From Bicyclus anynana (taxonomy: Eukaryota > Arthropoda > Insecta > Lepidoptera > Nymphalidae), in contig NC_069100.1 of NCBI RefSeq assembly GCF_947172395.1, forward strand, positions 501,001 through 565,000: a stretch of DNA of 64,000 bases, written 5' to 3'. Shown piece by piece: positions 47,378 through 58,692 of the stretch. The position numbers were made by a program, and so were the translations under genes. The notes below the pieces were generated by a model. That model saw nothing but the letters and a program-made list of their open reading frames with translations. It searched no databases and was not told the origin of the DNA. Every line of letters begins with the position of its first letter. Position 1 is the first letter of the stretch.

Positions 47378-48312
47378 TATGACTTAAGAATACTACTTAG
47401 CGTAGGCTTGGTTGTAGAGGAAAGAAAAGCATTATGCATACTTATGTTCAAAAGAAGATAAAGCTGAGACCAGTAAGTAGTACAAGAATGCCTTTCTGAC
47501 CAAGTTAGTTAGTTACAAGTTATTTGTTCCTTTCCTCGTGGAGACTCTTGGATCGCCTTGCCAAAGTTTCTCCGAATTATCTCACCGCGTGACAGAAGGA
47601 GTCATTTTTGGCGCAAAGAATCAACATGGCTGTCCAACGCAATGATGTAACAAGTATTATTGAAACCATTCCACGTGGGCATGGTTTGTATAGGAATAAG
47701 TTAGGTTAAGATGATATAAAACAATAATTAACATTACATTAAAAACACAATAAAAAAAGTTACGCGATTATGATATGGTATACACTATACATTTTTTTAG
47801 CGTATGGAATTTTTAGAGCTCTTTGAGATAGTCTTTTTGTAGAAATACACCTTAAATGTGTTATAAGAGTCAAACTTTCACTTCAAAGAACAAAAAAAAT
47901 TGCTTGAAAAAAAAAATAAGTCAATTTCACCGTCAATGCACCAGGGTAAACCCCAATTAGCGTTGACAACATTAATTAAAGAGATAAACTTAAATAAAAC
48001 CGTCCGTACATCACTGTACACTCGACATAAACGAAAGATATAAAAGTTACTGCGCAGTAATTGCGCGGTGCAAATTTAAAGAGCCCTATTGAAGTCTCTA
48101 CGGGTTTTTTAGCCTTTTTTCAGAGTGGTAAATGCTTTAATACCCTCATACGTTGGCTGTAACTTTGTATGCGTTTTTGTGTGCCCGAGTACTCGCTCGA
48201 ATCGATCGTGGTGGTTTTTCACGCTTTCGTTTTATATTAAACATTATTATTATTTCTATTGAATTAGCTTTGACGCGATTTCACTAGAATTAAATTAATT
48301 TACTTTAAACAG

Positions 48313-48320
48313 GCTTCAAT
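48313..48320. repeat. 8-bp target-site duplication, left
   Basis: GCTTCAAT, repeated exactly at 48476-48483. Confidence 0.85.
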
Positions 48321-48475
48321 CAGTGGCATGCACTTCATAGATGCGACAATTTACTGTCTACCCTAAGAACCCAATACAAACCTATGTTGAACCACAGAAT
48401 ACATAGTTGGACAAGGAATTTTCCAATTTTTACTTATATTGCATACCCTAGTTAAAGACCTTATGCACGCCACTG
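48321..48475. mobile_element. hAT-type MITE
   Basis: A 155-bp element with terminal inverted repeats CAGTGGCATGCA / TGCACGCCACTG and an exact 8-bp duplication (GCTTCAAT), the combination typical of non-autonomous hAT elements. Related remnant at 37330-37476. The overlapping 131-codon minus-strand frame is incidental. Confidence 0.85.
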
Positions 48476-48483
48476 GCTTCAAT
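48476..48483. repeat. 8-bp target-site duplication, right
   Basis: GCTTCAAT, identical to 48313-48320. Confidence 0.85.
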
Positions 48484-48521
48484 ATAACCAATTCAAAGCA
48501 AACATCAAGTCTTACAGTGAG

Positions 48522-48565
48522 GAGTGACTCTACCGCTGGCTTAGAAGGCAGTTTTAGAGTACAGA
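48522..48565 (-). repeat. LINE 3' UTR fragment
   Basis: AGTGACTCTACCGCTGGC and GAAGGCAGTTTTAGAG are complementary in order to 40236-40300. Confidence 0.4.
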
Positions 48566-49402
48566 GAAAAGAAGTCAATAGCAACGACATATTAATTACA
48601 ATGAAACTGTAATTAAAATAATTATAAATTAGAGGCATTTCTTTAACAGTATAAAATCGTTTTATCTGCTCATAAAAAGTGTAACAAAAGGCAGCCATCT
48701 TGCTTGATCTTCGCAAATTTAACTTGATACAAAGAGCTCTAACAAATTGATTTCGCATTGAACTGAAAACACAATACCGTTAAAGGTAAACGGTTCACTT
48801 GTGAGAGTAAAAAAAACTGAACGAATGAACGCTAATGACTGTGAAAACCCTATAGTCTCAGAGCCAGTGGTCAAATTATGCTAAAGCATAAACGTAATTT
48901 AATGATTCATTTATTATGAACAATAAAAAATATTCATCACGAGTTACTAAATTGAAATTGTAACATAGTGAAACTGGAAAACCGCATTAATTAATTATTA
49001 TTATAATAGTAAATCTAAATTGGAGAGGTGTTATTGTTTGCAGACAACTAATTTTGTTAGTTAAATTTATAATTTGTATTTTAGGTTTATATATTGAGTA
49101 TACATTTTAGAGTTTCAGCTTACGTCTTTTAACTTGGTATTCTTCTTTCTTTAGTTAAGTGTAGTCTTGTAGGTAAGGACCAGATACGAAAATGGCCCAA
49201 GAGATGAAATCGAAACTATAGATAACTAGAATTTGAGTCCAAATTAACTTATTCACTATCGTATATTCATTAGAAGAAAGAACATTAGACAGGCCTTACC
49301 ACTGTCATCCGTCCGTCAAGTATTAACTTGACACGTCGAATACTACTATGAGTAATTTGTTAAAGTAAACATTTAATTGAGATGTCAAGTACAATTACTT
49401 AG

Positions 49403-50135
49403 TCCTACTAATATTATGAACGCGAAAGTTTGTATGGATGTTTGGATGTATGTTTGGGTGTTTGTTTGGATGTTTGTTACTCTTTAACAGCCTCCGTGGC
49501 GCAGTGGTATGCGCGGTGGATTTACAAAACGGAGGTCCTGGATTCGATCCCCGGCTGGGCAGATTGAGATTTCTTAATTTGTCCAGGTCTGGCTGGTGGG
49601 AGGCTTCGGCCGTGGCTAATTTCCACCCTACCGGCAAAGACGTACCGCCAAGCGATTTAGCGTTAAGGTACGATGCCGTGTAGAAACCGAAAGGTGTGTG
49701 GATTTTCATCCTCCTCCTAACAACTTAGCCCGCTTACATCTTAGACTGCATCATCACTTACCATCAGGTGAGATTGTAGTCAAGGGCTAACTTGTATACA
49801 ATAAAAAAAAAAAATAACGTCGCTACTACTGAAGCGATTTGGCTAAAATTTGGAAAGGAAATAGATTTTACTGTGGATTAACACATAGACTACTTTTTAT
49901 CCCGAAAAATCCATGGTTTCCCGAGATTTGCGAAAACTGATGATTTTGATGATATGAATGTTTGTTACTCTTTCACAGCATGACCACTGAACCGAATGAG
50001 CTAAAATTTGGTATTGAGATATTTAATAGCCTGGATTAACACATAGGATACTTTTTATTCGGGAAAATTCCATGGCTCCCAAGGGATTTGTGAAAAACTA
50101 AATTCCACGCGGACGAAGTCGCGGGCGTCCGCTAG
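49403..50135 (+). mobile_element. Helitron (type II) interrupted by a SINE
   Basis: Starts TCCTACTAATATTATGAA and ends GGGCGTCCGCTAG before T. A SINE family 2 copy (49489-49814) sits inside after ACTCTTTAAC, and the Helitron resumes at TAACGTCGC. After the SINE the Helitron body is partly duplicated in tandem (TTTGTTACTCTTTCACAGC starts a second internal unit near 49960). Confidence 0.85.
49489..49814 (+). mobile_element. SINE family 2 copy, intact, nested in Helitron
   Basis: The head GCCTCCGTGGCGCAGTGG (A box) and GGTCCTGGATTCGATCCC (B box) is followed by the body and a poly-A tail (about 49801-49814). At least 4 bp (TAAC) are duplicated at the ends. It is the best-preserved member of the family here and gives an order of events: Helitron first, SINE later. 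Confidence 0.9.
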
Positions 50136-50816
50136 TACATATTAAAACATTTTTAAATCCATTACTAGAAATGTCTGAGAAGTGTTCCATTATTATTTCT
50201 CTCAATATTTGATGTAGAAGACAGCGATTGCAAAATGTTTTTAAAATAATTACAAAGTATTTTTTTATTAATTAATGCTGCTGGCTCTCAAACTACTATT
50301 GTAACAGGAATGAAAATTTTCAAAAGAAAATACGAAACGCAAAAGTAACACAATATGAACAGGGAAAACATTTGCGACTTGAAAATACCTTGAAATGCAG
50401 CCTACTACAGTAATCGGATTAAAGTGATGCCCGCACTAAGTTTTTATCGATGTCGATAAATATTAAAAACTAGCATAAAAACAATATAAACTTGGATTTT
50501 AAAAGGTTGGATGTACTCGAATGTATGATTATTTGGTTCTTGATTAGGTAACTTTCCCGTGATCTTTGCGAGACGTACGAGTACATACTTCTAAATGCTG
50601 CCGAATCAAAAAAATTAACAAGTCATAATAATTATTATAATCGATTATTTTCATAGACTTAGCTAATTAATGTTGTATAATACAACATAAATTATCACTT
50701 AATATCACATAATGTTGCTAAACTAATGTATTGATATTGAAGTAACGTTAAGAAAACTTCTGAACTTCTGTCTTTTACACTTTGCAATTATTAAAATTTA
50801 CAATGTATTGATTTGA

Positions 50817-51165
50817 TGGAACGAGCTATGTTAGGAGTATCTCTGCGTGATCGAATCAGAAATAAGGAGATCCGCAGAAGAACCAAAGTCACCGACATAG
50901 CTCAACGAGTTGCGAAGCTGAAGTGGCAATGGGCGGGGCACATAGTTCGAAGAGTCGATGGACGTTGAAGTCCCAAAGTGCTGGAATGGCGACCCCGCAC
51001 TAGTAAGCGCAGTGTTGACCGACCCCCCACCAGGTGGACTGACGACATCAAGCGAGTCGCAGGGATTCGCTGGATGCATGTGGCTCAGTATCGTGATGTT
51101 TGGAAGTCCCTAAAAAAGGCCTATGTCTTGCAGTCCATCGGCTGATATGATAATGATGATGATGA
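50817..51165 (+). pseudogene. RTE-type LINE 3' fragment
   Basis: Starts GATGGAACGAGCTATGTTAG and follows the 31066 element through to GTCCATCGGCTGATATG and GATGATGATGATT. It has small changes: a TGA within the GGACGTTGAAGTCCC stretch and a loss near CTTGCAGTCCATCGG. It is 5'-truncated and non-coding now. Confidence 0.85.
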
Positions 51166-51169
51166 TTGT

Positions 51170-51298
51170 TATGTAATTTAAATTTGCGTGCCATTTATAT
51201 ATTATGTGATAATACACCGTGACTTATTTATTTGTCAGACCACCTTGTATATTCAAATGTATTAAGGCAAATAAATATATTTCATTTCATTTCATGTT
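51170..51298 (+). repeat. Probable LINE 3' end with (ATTTC)n tail
   Basis: GCAAATAAATATATTTC then ATTTC units; the same AAATAAA plus pentanucleotide tail layout as 35150-35185. Confidence 0.45.
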
Positions 51299-52382
51299 TA
51301 GCATTAATATGCACGGCACGTTAGTACAAACTGCTTGCACTATCTTACACAATCATAACTTGGCCTTTAGTTTAAGAAGTATCGACAAAAACTATCGAAT
51401 ATTGCCCAACCCGTTAATAGACAACGAGAAAAACGTTACAAAAACTTGGACGAAGTGAAATTCCGCCCAATTAATTCCCCAAAACGTTGAAAAATTTTCC
51501 GATGAAAAACTGGCCGACTGGAGTAATTCTTTCGTTTCTTTTCTTTTAAACTTTTATACGTATTGTCGATGACAACTGCTTGCGCAGAAACTTTTCAGTT
51601 ACAAAGAACTTTGAAAATTTTCTTGAACAGTATTAATTATTATTTTAGGGTACTTACTTATTACAGTTAGGTATTCGTTACATCGAATTAATTCTACAAA
51701 GATATTAATGGGCCAGCCATTACATTTTCAAGAAGTTATACTATTAGAGCGTTTGCTATTGTATCTATGCGTTATGTATATGTATATCTTGTTTTAGCTT
51801 CAAAAAAGATAATGAGTCTGTTATCATACCCAAGGTTTCTTTTTCACCTCTTAATATTTTCAACCTAAACGTTATTCTCTAAGTCTGTCAACTCGCATTG
51901 GAACAGCGACTGTACTTATCTTGTCTCCTTTAACTAAGGCCTGATTTGTAGTGAAAAAAAAGGAAAAATAAATTGATTAGTAATGATTTTGCATCTTAGA
52001 ATAGGAAAGGATATTTTGTCTTCTACGATCTTCATAGAAGACTCATAGAGAGATCCTCTTTACATATGCCCAAAAATGTTATAAGTAAACTGATATTCAA
52101 AAAGTAATATCAAAGCACTTACACACAAAATAAGAGAGACTCCTGGTAAAGTGAACTCAATTCCGTTCGTTTGAAGTCGCGAGTTAATTTAACACCTTCC
52201 AAGCAAACTCACAAGTTAAGGAACTCATAACACGTTGGGAAAGTTAATTTGAAATTACCTTGGGAAAGAAATTTCATATTAAGTATGGTGACAACAAAAA
52301 TTGCCTTGCATTATTAAAGTAAGGCGCGTTTGGAACTTTTAGTTCATTTTATTTGTGGATAAACTAACACAACACATAGTTA

Positions 52383-52713
52383 TTTTTTTTTTTTTATTCT
52401 TTACAAGTTAGCTCTTGACCACAATCTCACCTGATGGTAAGTGATGATGTAATCTAAGATGGTAGCAGGCTAACTTGTTAGGAGTAGGAAGACAATCCAC
52501 ACCCCATTTCGGTTTCTACATGGCATCGTACCGGAACACTAAATCGCTTGGCGGTACGTCTTTGTCGGTAGGGTGGTAACTAGCCACGGCCGAAGCCTCA
52601 CACCAGCCAGACCTAGACCAATTAAGAAAACCTCAATCGGCCCAGCTGGGAATCGAACTCAGGACCTCCGTCTTATAAATCTACCGCGCATACCACTGCG
52701 CCACGGAGGCCGT
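52383..52713 (-). mobile_element. SINE family 2 copy
   Basis: Full-length minus-strand copy: T-run, TTAGCTCTTGACCAC, ACACCCCATTTCGG, then the head complement GGGAATCGAACTCAGG and CACTGCGCCACGGAGGCCG. Confidence 0.88.
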
Positions 52714-52756
52714 CAAAAATTCTTGTAATGTGATGAAGTATAGTATAAAAAACAAG

Positions 52757-52830
52757 CTGCCTTGTCGGTCCATTGGTGTAGCATTTATGTGGTTTGGGAT
52801 CTTGGGTTCGAGTTATGGTTTGAGCTATGG
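52757..52830 (+). repeat. tRNA-like SINE head remnant
   Basis: CTTGTCGGTCCATTGGTG (A-box-like) and GATCTTGGGTTCGAG (B-box-like). Confidence 0.4.
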
Positions 52831-53439
52831 AATTTTGAGGTTTTACAGTCTTCAAAGAAATTGTTGTTTTACTAAAGCTGTAATTTTTAGGGAATGCCAT
52901 AGGTAATTATGGCTATGAGTAAAAATAATAATTATTTCGTAATGTTAAAGTATTATACCTACGCATTTAAATTATAATAATTCATATTTAAATTCATATT
53001 TAAATTATAATAATTCAAATATTATTTTTTTATGTACGAGTATCTTTTTGAAGCAATTTGGGTTTAACTTGGTATGAAATTTATTATTATTTTTGTATAA
53101 TACTAACAAAAATATTTTCTTTTGTTTCATGTCTGGTCGAGTAGCTAAGAGAGACGGAAGAGGTAAGTTATACTTCACTTCAATATTTGTATATGTCGGC
53201 GTGAGTGAGTCATTCTCTCGGTCGGCTTGTGTCATCACGACCCGAGATAGTACGAAATGTTTCGTGAGTTAGGTGGGGGAGATAATGGGATGTGTGAGAC
53301 CGCTCGGGCGGCCTAGCTCATTCTTATTTCTTGTTGTGTTGGATATTCCTTCATGGATTATTTTGGGGTAAGCCGGAAGAATGACTTGAGTGGAGAACGA
53401 GAGATTTAACTAGTTTTAAAAGACGTCTTTACCTCTACA

Positions 53440-53515
53440 ATCTTCAGTCACAAGTCCGGGACTTCACCCAAGGTTATTCTCTGCCATTCAAGAGTTTATT
53501 GGTGACATTCTTGGT
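53440..53515 (+). repeat. Relative of the 770-1580 fold-back right arm
   Basis: CCAAGGTTATTCTCTGCCAT, then CAAGAGTTTATTGG, parallels 1466-1500 (CCAAGGTCATTCTCTGCCAT). Confidence 0.45.
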
Positions 53516-55901
53516 GGGAATTGTTAGACCTATCTATCAGACTTTCTTTCAATAATACATTCTGGGTAGTCCGTTTGACTTTTTATGTGGTGCTAAAATA
53601 TAGTAAAACTAGCTATGTGTGTGTCTGCCTTGATAAAGCTTCTTCCATTTTATACACACAAACGCATATAAAAAGCATTTGACTATTTTTTAATGAAAAC
53701 ATCACAAGCAAAGACAATTAGTTAACTAATAAGCATATATTTTTAAGCCAGCTGGCCTGATTTACTTAAATCCACGAAAAACAATTACAACTCAAGCGAA
53801 AGTGTAACGTATTCTCTGTAACGCAGACATACACGGTCATTAGACGAGCTCACCCCGTGTGTACATAGTTAATTATAAACCCAAGTACAATGCAAATAGG
53901 TACTTGGAAACGGTTAAAAATTGCAGATGTAAAATGTTGCTGGAAGCAGCTTAATAGTACAAAAAGAGAGTTGAACTATTTAATCATAAGAGTATATATT
54001 TTTAAAACAAACTGATTTTTTCATTATTTTTGTCACTGGGAAATTATTTTATGTATCCCGGTTAGAAACATTACCGTAGGCCTAAACCCCAGATCTTGAG
54101 ATTTATTATGCCAATCGCATCTCGGTTTAGCATACTTGGTACCTAATTAAAACCTTGGGTTTTTAACTAACTTAATACTTAAGTAGAATCCCAAGCCAAC
54201 GTAATTTTTATCATATTTTATATTATTTACATTACCAATTTCAATTCCTTGTTATTTAACTTGACTTGACAAACAAGTGTTTAGCCTATTTTTCCCAAGA
54301 AATTATTAGTCCGTTGGGAGGTTGGTTCTTTACCCTCATGCCTCGGATAGGGGCGAATAGTTCATCCCGATCATAATGGGGATGATGACTAGGTTTGAAT
54401 ATATTGATTTTTATGATACATTCGGGTAAATATGGTCAATGTTAAATAATTTATACATAAAAAGCAAAGATTGTCTGGATATTTGCAAAATAAATGAGAT
54501 TATAAAATTTCAAAAACTATTAAAAATATTTTATCGTAATTAGATGAAAATTTATACAGTTTTAGCTTCCTTACATTAAATGTGACATTTTTTAATATAT
54601 GAACTATAAGCATAAACGCACAAATAACAAAGATATTAGTAATTTTGTTTGAACGCGCATACAAATCTAACGATCATTACATTGCCTATGACGTCATTAT
54701 TTCGAGCCATTTTGTATGGGGCGTTTTTCAGGGATCCGCGGCAGCGCCGCAAATCTGACTCTTTAAATCCCTGTAGCTCCGAAAGTAATGATCACAGATA
54801 CCCTGTTCCTTTTACAAAATTGCTTTACTATTAGTATACTCTTAATTTATATACAATTTAAAAAACTGTCATCATCCCTATTATTGACGTCAGATGATTA
54901 CAGCTGTAATTATCACCACAAGCGTGCTAAAACACTGAAGCAGCATGTTTGGTCAAACCGCAATTTCCCCTCTTTCATAAGGAGGAAAGCCCGAACAATC
55001 TCATATTAAATGCGATGTCACTTCCATGGACTATATGTCAGGGACAAAACTCGCTAACTCCTGACACCCCGAGATTGTCGTAGGCTCGAGAGAGCGTGTA
55101 ATTAAAATTTCCAAAAGCAACAACTCGCCACGAAACTGTCTAAATTCTTAACTTTTAAACTGTTTTATGTGTTCCCAGTGTTTGTGTAATTTCGGTTCAG
55201 AGATGTTTATTAAAGGATCGTTTTGTCAAGACGACCTCCGAGTTGCGGTTGTTTAATTATTTTGACAGGACCTGGGTTCGATTCTCAGGTGGATCACTTA
55301 CTAGTCTCATTTTATTCATTACCCTTCTTTCATCATTTTATAAATTTTAAAAATGTGTCAGTGCATAGACATAATATTCCGAGACATGACATTTTTAGAT
55401 AGGTGTTTGAGGTAAGATGGAAAGTTGTCCTGTATCTCTCCTATTTTACTCCTAACACAAAGCTAGAGACTAGGCTAGGGAGTGCAAAAGATATCCTTGA
55501 GGCAACGCTAAATTTTTATAAGTTTAAAAGAGCACAAAAATAAAAAAGTAATTTATGAAAATTCATTTTCTTCGTTGCCAGGCTTCGTATGTTCAACCAT
55601 TCGAAAAACTCCGTTAATATTAATTGAAGTTAAATTACTTTGAAATGGACGTTTTTTTCATTATAGTTTATGCAAGCGTATAAAAATTACAAGAAATTTT
55701 ACTAGCAAATAAATGCTTTATTCTGTAAAAAATTATATCAAACTACTATCTTCCGCTTGGGACCTGACCATCGCTATGGCACATTTACCTAGGTTTAATA
55801 TACCATACAAGTACAGCATTGTTGATTACGAAAACTTAATTAAATTTATGTATGCGACTTTTATTGTAATATAGTATGTTTTATTTTAATTAAATAAATA
55901 A

Positions 55902-56200
55902 GTGGTTGAATGTTGAATCCTCCTCTGCGTCTGCCTTCGATTCCAAAGGTTTGAATCCGGTCCAGGCACGCATCTCCGACTTTTCAGTTATATGCATTTT
56001 AAGAAATATAATATCACCAGTCTCAAACGGTGAAAGAAAAACATCGTGAGGAAACCTGCATATCTGAATTTTTTTTAATTCTCCGTGTGCGTGAGTGCCA
56101 ATCCGCATTGGGCGAGCGTGGTGGAGTATTAGCTTAACCCATGAAAGAAGAGGAGAAGGAGAGTCGTGCTCAATAGTGAGCCGAATATGGGTTGTTAATA
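55902..56200 (+). mobile_element. SINE family 1 copy next to exon D
   Basis: Degraded head (CTGCCTTCGATTCC), ACATCGTGAGGAAACCTGCAT body, GTGAGCCGAATATGGG tail without the GAT run. It ends about 80 bp before exon D. Confidence 0.82.
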
Positions 56201-56279
56201 GAAATAAATTAAAACGTTCTCTCTAATTGGGCTGGCGCTCTTCCGCGCGTCTCAAACTGATGGTAAATTGATGTTTCAG

Positions 56280-56430
56280 AGCGACACGACGTTCGAGACG
56301 GTGTCGAACCTCACGATCGAGGCGACGCGCTTCGAGAACGGGCGCAAGTTCATCTGCAAGGCCATCAACAAGGTGATGCAGCAGAGCAACGACCACCCCA
56401 TACACGCCACGAGGGAACTTGAAGTTTGGT
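56280..56430 (+). CDS. Exon D of Sidestep-like Ig-superfamily receptor
   Basis: This 151-bp exon enters in phase 0 and leaves in phase 1 (acceptor TGATGTTTCAG, donor T|GTAAGT at 56431). It completes the Ig domain of exon C: FETVSNLTIEATRFENGRKF, ICKAINKVM with the F-strand Cys, then ATRELEVW, the G strand. The NGRKFICKA pattern replaces the usual D-x-G-x-Y-x-C and is family-typical. NLT is a possible N-glycosylation sequon. The final split codon T|AC gives Tyr, so the domain ends LEVWY and runs into PP of exon E. The exon is strongly GC-rich against its intron. Confidence 0.88.
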
Positions 56431-57503
56431 GTAAGTCGACACTGATATTAGCATGAGATGAATATAGTATATTAAGGGAGCTTATACAATAAATTGAGGA
56501 TGTCCGCGACTTCGTCCGCGTGGAATTTAGTTATTCACAAATCCCTCGGGAACCATGGATTTTTTCGGGATAAAAAGTAGCCTATGTGTTAATCCAGACT
56601 ATAATCTACCTCTACTTCAGATTTCAGGTGATTCGGTTCAGTAGTCACAGCGTGAAAGAGTAACAAACATTCATACCATCAAAATAATCAAAATTATCAG
56701 TTTTTTGCTGGATTTTCGAGACAAAGAGTAGCCTATGTGTTAATCCAGAGTAAAATCTATTGCCATTCTAAATTTCAGCCCAATCGGTTCAGTAGTTGAG
56801 GCGTAACAAACATCCAAACATACAAACTTTCGCAATTCATAGTCGTTTTATTATTAGGGCTTAAGGGAGCTGTTGGATACCGGCGGCTTGAGACCGTTGT
56901 GCTTGAAAGTCCATACTTGAAAGTCCAGCAGTAAACGACCATCAGCTGTTAATCATGATGGCGATGATGATGAATATATTAGCATTCCATGGAATCTAAC
57001 TGCTGGTGTCGTGTTCATCATATGGCGAATTTAGAATCTCCGAGCCCGACGCACGGGCTTGTGACGCCTGTAAATGGTTAAAGACTCCCTATAAGACTCA
57101 TGTCAACACTCACCTTCAACGACCGTGTGGTGCATTGCGTATTTATCCTGCCTTCTGCAACTCAGGCCTTAGGTTCCTACAACTGGAATCCATTGAATGG
57201 GTTACCGTCGTACCTAATCCTAACACATTCTTGAAAACGAGAGCGAAAACGAAAACGGATAGGGAATATTGGTCATATTCAAAAATATATTGTTTTTTAA
57301 CAGAAAAAGAAAGACTGCTATAATAATATAGTCTTAAGGTTGTTTTTTGTTTTTCTCCTGTTGGATTATTTTCTAGTACTCTTCCAAACTCTCGAATCGG
57401 AATCGGTCTCTGGGCCTCTCAAATTTGAGTCTAACTTTGTAGCAATAACCTTACGTATCTATAATATACTATACGATTGTGATATCAACACGTTTACTTT
57501 CAG
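56431..57503 (+). other. Intron D-E (about 1.07 kb)
   Basis: Mostly a minus-strand Helitron (56497-56860). A GATGATGA run at about 56957-56973 follows. From about 57000 to the acceptor TTTACTTTCAG I see nothing nameable. Confidence 0.75.
56497..56860 (-). mobile_element. Helitron (type II) with internal tandem duplication
   Basis: The left end GTCCGCGACTTCGTCCGCGTGG is the complement of a Helitron 3' hairpin block, with CTAG eroded. The block AGCCTATGTGTTAATCCAGA occurs twice (about 56579 and 56730), as does CAGTAGT, giving two tandem internal units as in 49403-50135. It begins only about 66 bp after exon D. Confidence 0.75.
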
Positions 57504-57615
57504 ACCCCCCAATCGTGCACGTGGGTCCGCCAAATATCACAGTGATCGAAGGGTCGAAAATTCTGCTCAAAAGCGAATATGAAAGCAACCCCTCCGCCTT
57601 GACTGAAGTCACTTG
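57504..57615 (+). CDS. Exon E of Sidestep-like Ig-superfamily receptor
   Basis: This 112-bp exon enters in phase 1 and leaves in phase 2 (acceptor TTTACTTTCAG, donor TG|GTGAGT at 57616). It opens the next Ig domain: YPPIVHVGPPNITVIEGSK, then ILLKSEYESNPSALTEVT and a split TG codon that would be Trp if the next exon begins with G. NIT is a possible N-glycosylation sequon. The position where the B-strand Cys is expected holds Ser (AGC, within LLKSEYESNP). The exon carrying the rest of the domain is not in the window; the next intron contains a full-length LINE. Confidence 0.85.
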
Positions 57616-57711
57616 GTGAGTTTGTATTAGGTTTAAGATTTAAGGTTTATTCTAAAAAAGACTAACATAATTTCATTATCATGTCTTACTAAACCAACGT
57701 TTAATACGAGC

Positions 57712-57930
57712 TATTTAGCGTCGCCAGTGTTGGTCCACGGAAGACCAACGCTGCGCTGGTGCATCCATCACTAGCGTAGCACAGAGTGGTGACCATTTCG
57801 GTACCACACACATCGTTTATTGGATTTATTTAATTATTTTTAAATTATTAGTTTTCTATATTTATTGTCTTCTCTGTGTATTATATGTGTGTGTCCAAAT
57901 AAAATATTTTCTTTTTTTTTTCTTTCTATT
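57712..57930 (+). repeat. Probable non-LTR 3' UTR fragment
   Basis: CGCCAGTGTTGGTCCACGG, GACCAACGCTGCGCTGG and ATCACTAGCGTAGCACAG, then CCAAATAAAATATTTTC and a T-rich run. The layout is that of a LINE 3' UTR and tail; family not assigned. Confidence 0.45.
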
Positions 57931-57959
57931 TTAATATGTTTATACTAGGGTAGGGTTCA

Positions 57960-58028
57960 TGATCAAAATCAAAAATTTCATTTATTTCAAGTAGACTTAG
58001 TTTATAAATACTTTTGAAACATCAAGTT
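57960..58028 (-). repeat. LINE 3' end, minus strand
   Basis: The minus strand reads TTGAAATAAATGAAATTTTT and TTGATTTTGATC, a LINE 3' tail common in Lepidoptera. The larger CR1-like LINE begins just to its right. Confidence 0.45.
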
Positions 58029-58448
58029 TGACAGGAGAGGGCGCCACCGTTGCCCTGTCAAGACACAGTTAAAGGAGCTCCGTATTTTAAAGTAAACAAA
58101 AATATTAAATATTACCAAATCTCTATTAAAAGTGCATTAAAATATTCTCAAGTGCAAAGTCAGTGAAGTGATAAAAAAATATGTGTGTAAAACTGCTTTA
58201 TAAAACTTATCCATGTAAATAATAAGTGACAATTTACAGTGTACATAATTACGGACATACATGGAAATACTACCAAATAACTAATTAAGACGTTTAAACT
58301 TATCAACGTGTGTGTAAATAGACAGAGTTTATTTAAAAATTGTGCAAAATAAGTTTAATTAGAAGAATTAGCGTTCAATTCAAACGTTAAATTTCAAAAA
58401 TAGTGACTAATCGGTGACACAATCTAACTTTTCATTACGTGTAGTGAC

Positions 58449-58575
58449 ATCTACTGGCTAATCTCGAACTTACATTACTGGATCACGTCATGTAGTTAAT
58501 AAATCGTATAATTTGTCAACAAGTTACGAGCAACGCCATCTACTAACTAGTTCTGAATTTATATTACTAAATCAC
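58449..58575 (+). repeat. Diverged 38-bp direct repeats in LINE 5' UTR
   Basis: 58449-58486 and 58538-58575 both run ATCTACT...ATCAC. They share 28 of 38 bases and all ten differences are transitions. They may be remnants of 5' UTR monomers. Confidence 0.6.
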
Positions 58576-58620
58576 AGGGTCGATACATAGACGGGTGATT
58601 ATTTTCGACCAATTGACTAA

Positions 58621-58692
58621 GACTCTCATAGCTCAGCCGGCAAGTAGCCGACCTTGTCAGAAAGGTCGTGAGATCGAAACCAAGTAATTCTG
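58621..58692 (+). promoter_or_regulatory. tRNA-like block upstream of LINE ORF1
   Basis: CATAGCTCAGCCGGCAAG resembles a Pol III A box, GACCTT/AAGGTC can form an anticodon-like stem, and GTGAGATCGAAACC resembles a B box, all at tRNA-like spacing. It lies about 90 bp before ORF1. It could be an internal promoter captured by the LINE or a SINE head it landed in. The loop is off by about one base from a true tRNA. Confidence 0.45.

Larger units (their letters stand above)
34755..56279 (+). other. Intron C-D (about 21.5 kb)
   Basis: The largest repeat dump of the window; elements are listed separately. I see nothing nameable in 35640-36465, 36930-37325, 38305-39585, 39710-40235, 40415-41850, 42205-43040, 43595-44030, 46830-47250, 47380-48310, 48570-49400, 50140-50815, 51300-52380 and 53520-55900. 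Confidence 0.75.

Noticed and set aside
48363..48758. 131-codon minus-strand frame
   Set aside because: Overlaps a hAT MITE and a LINE 3' scrap; no domain.
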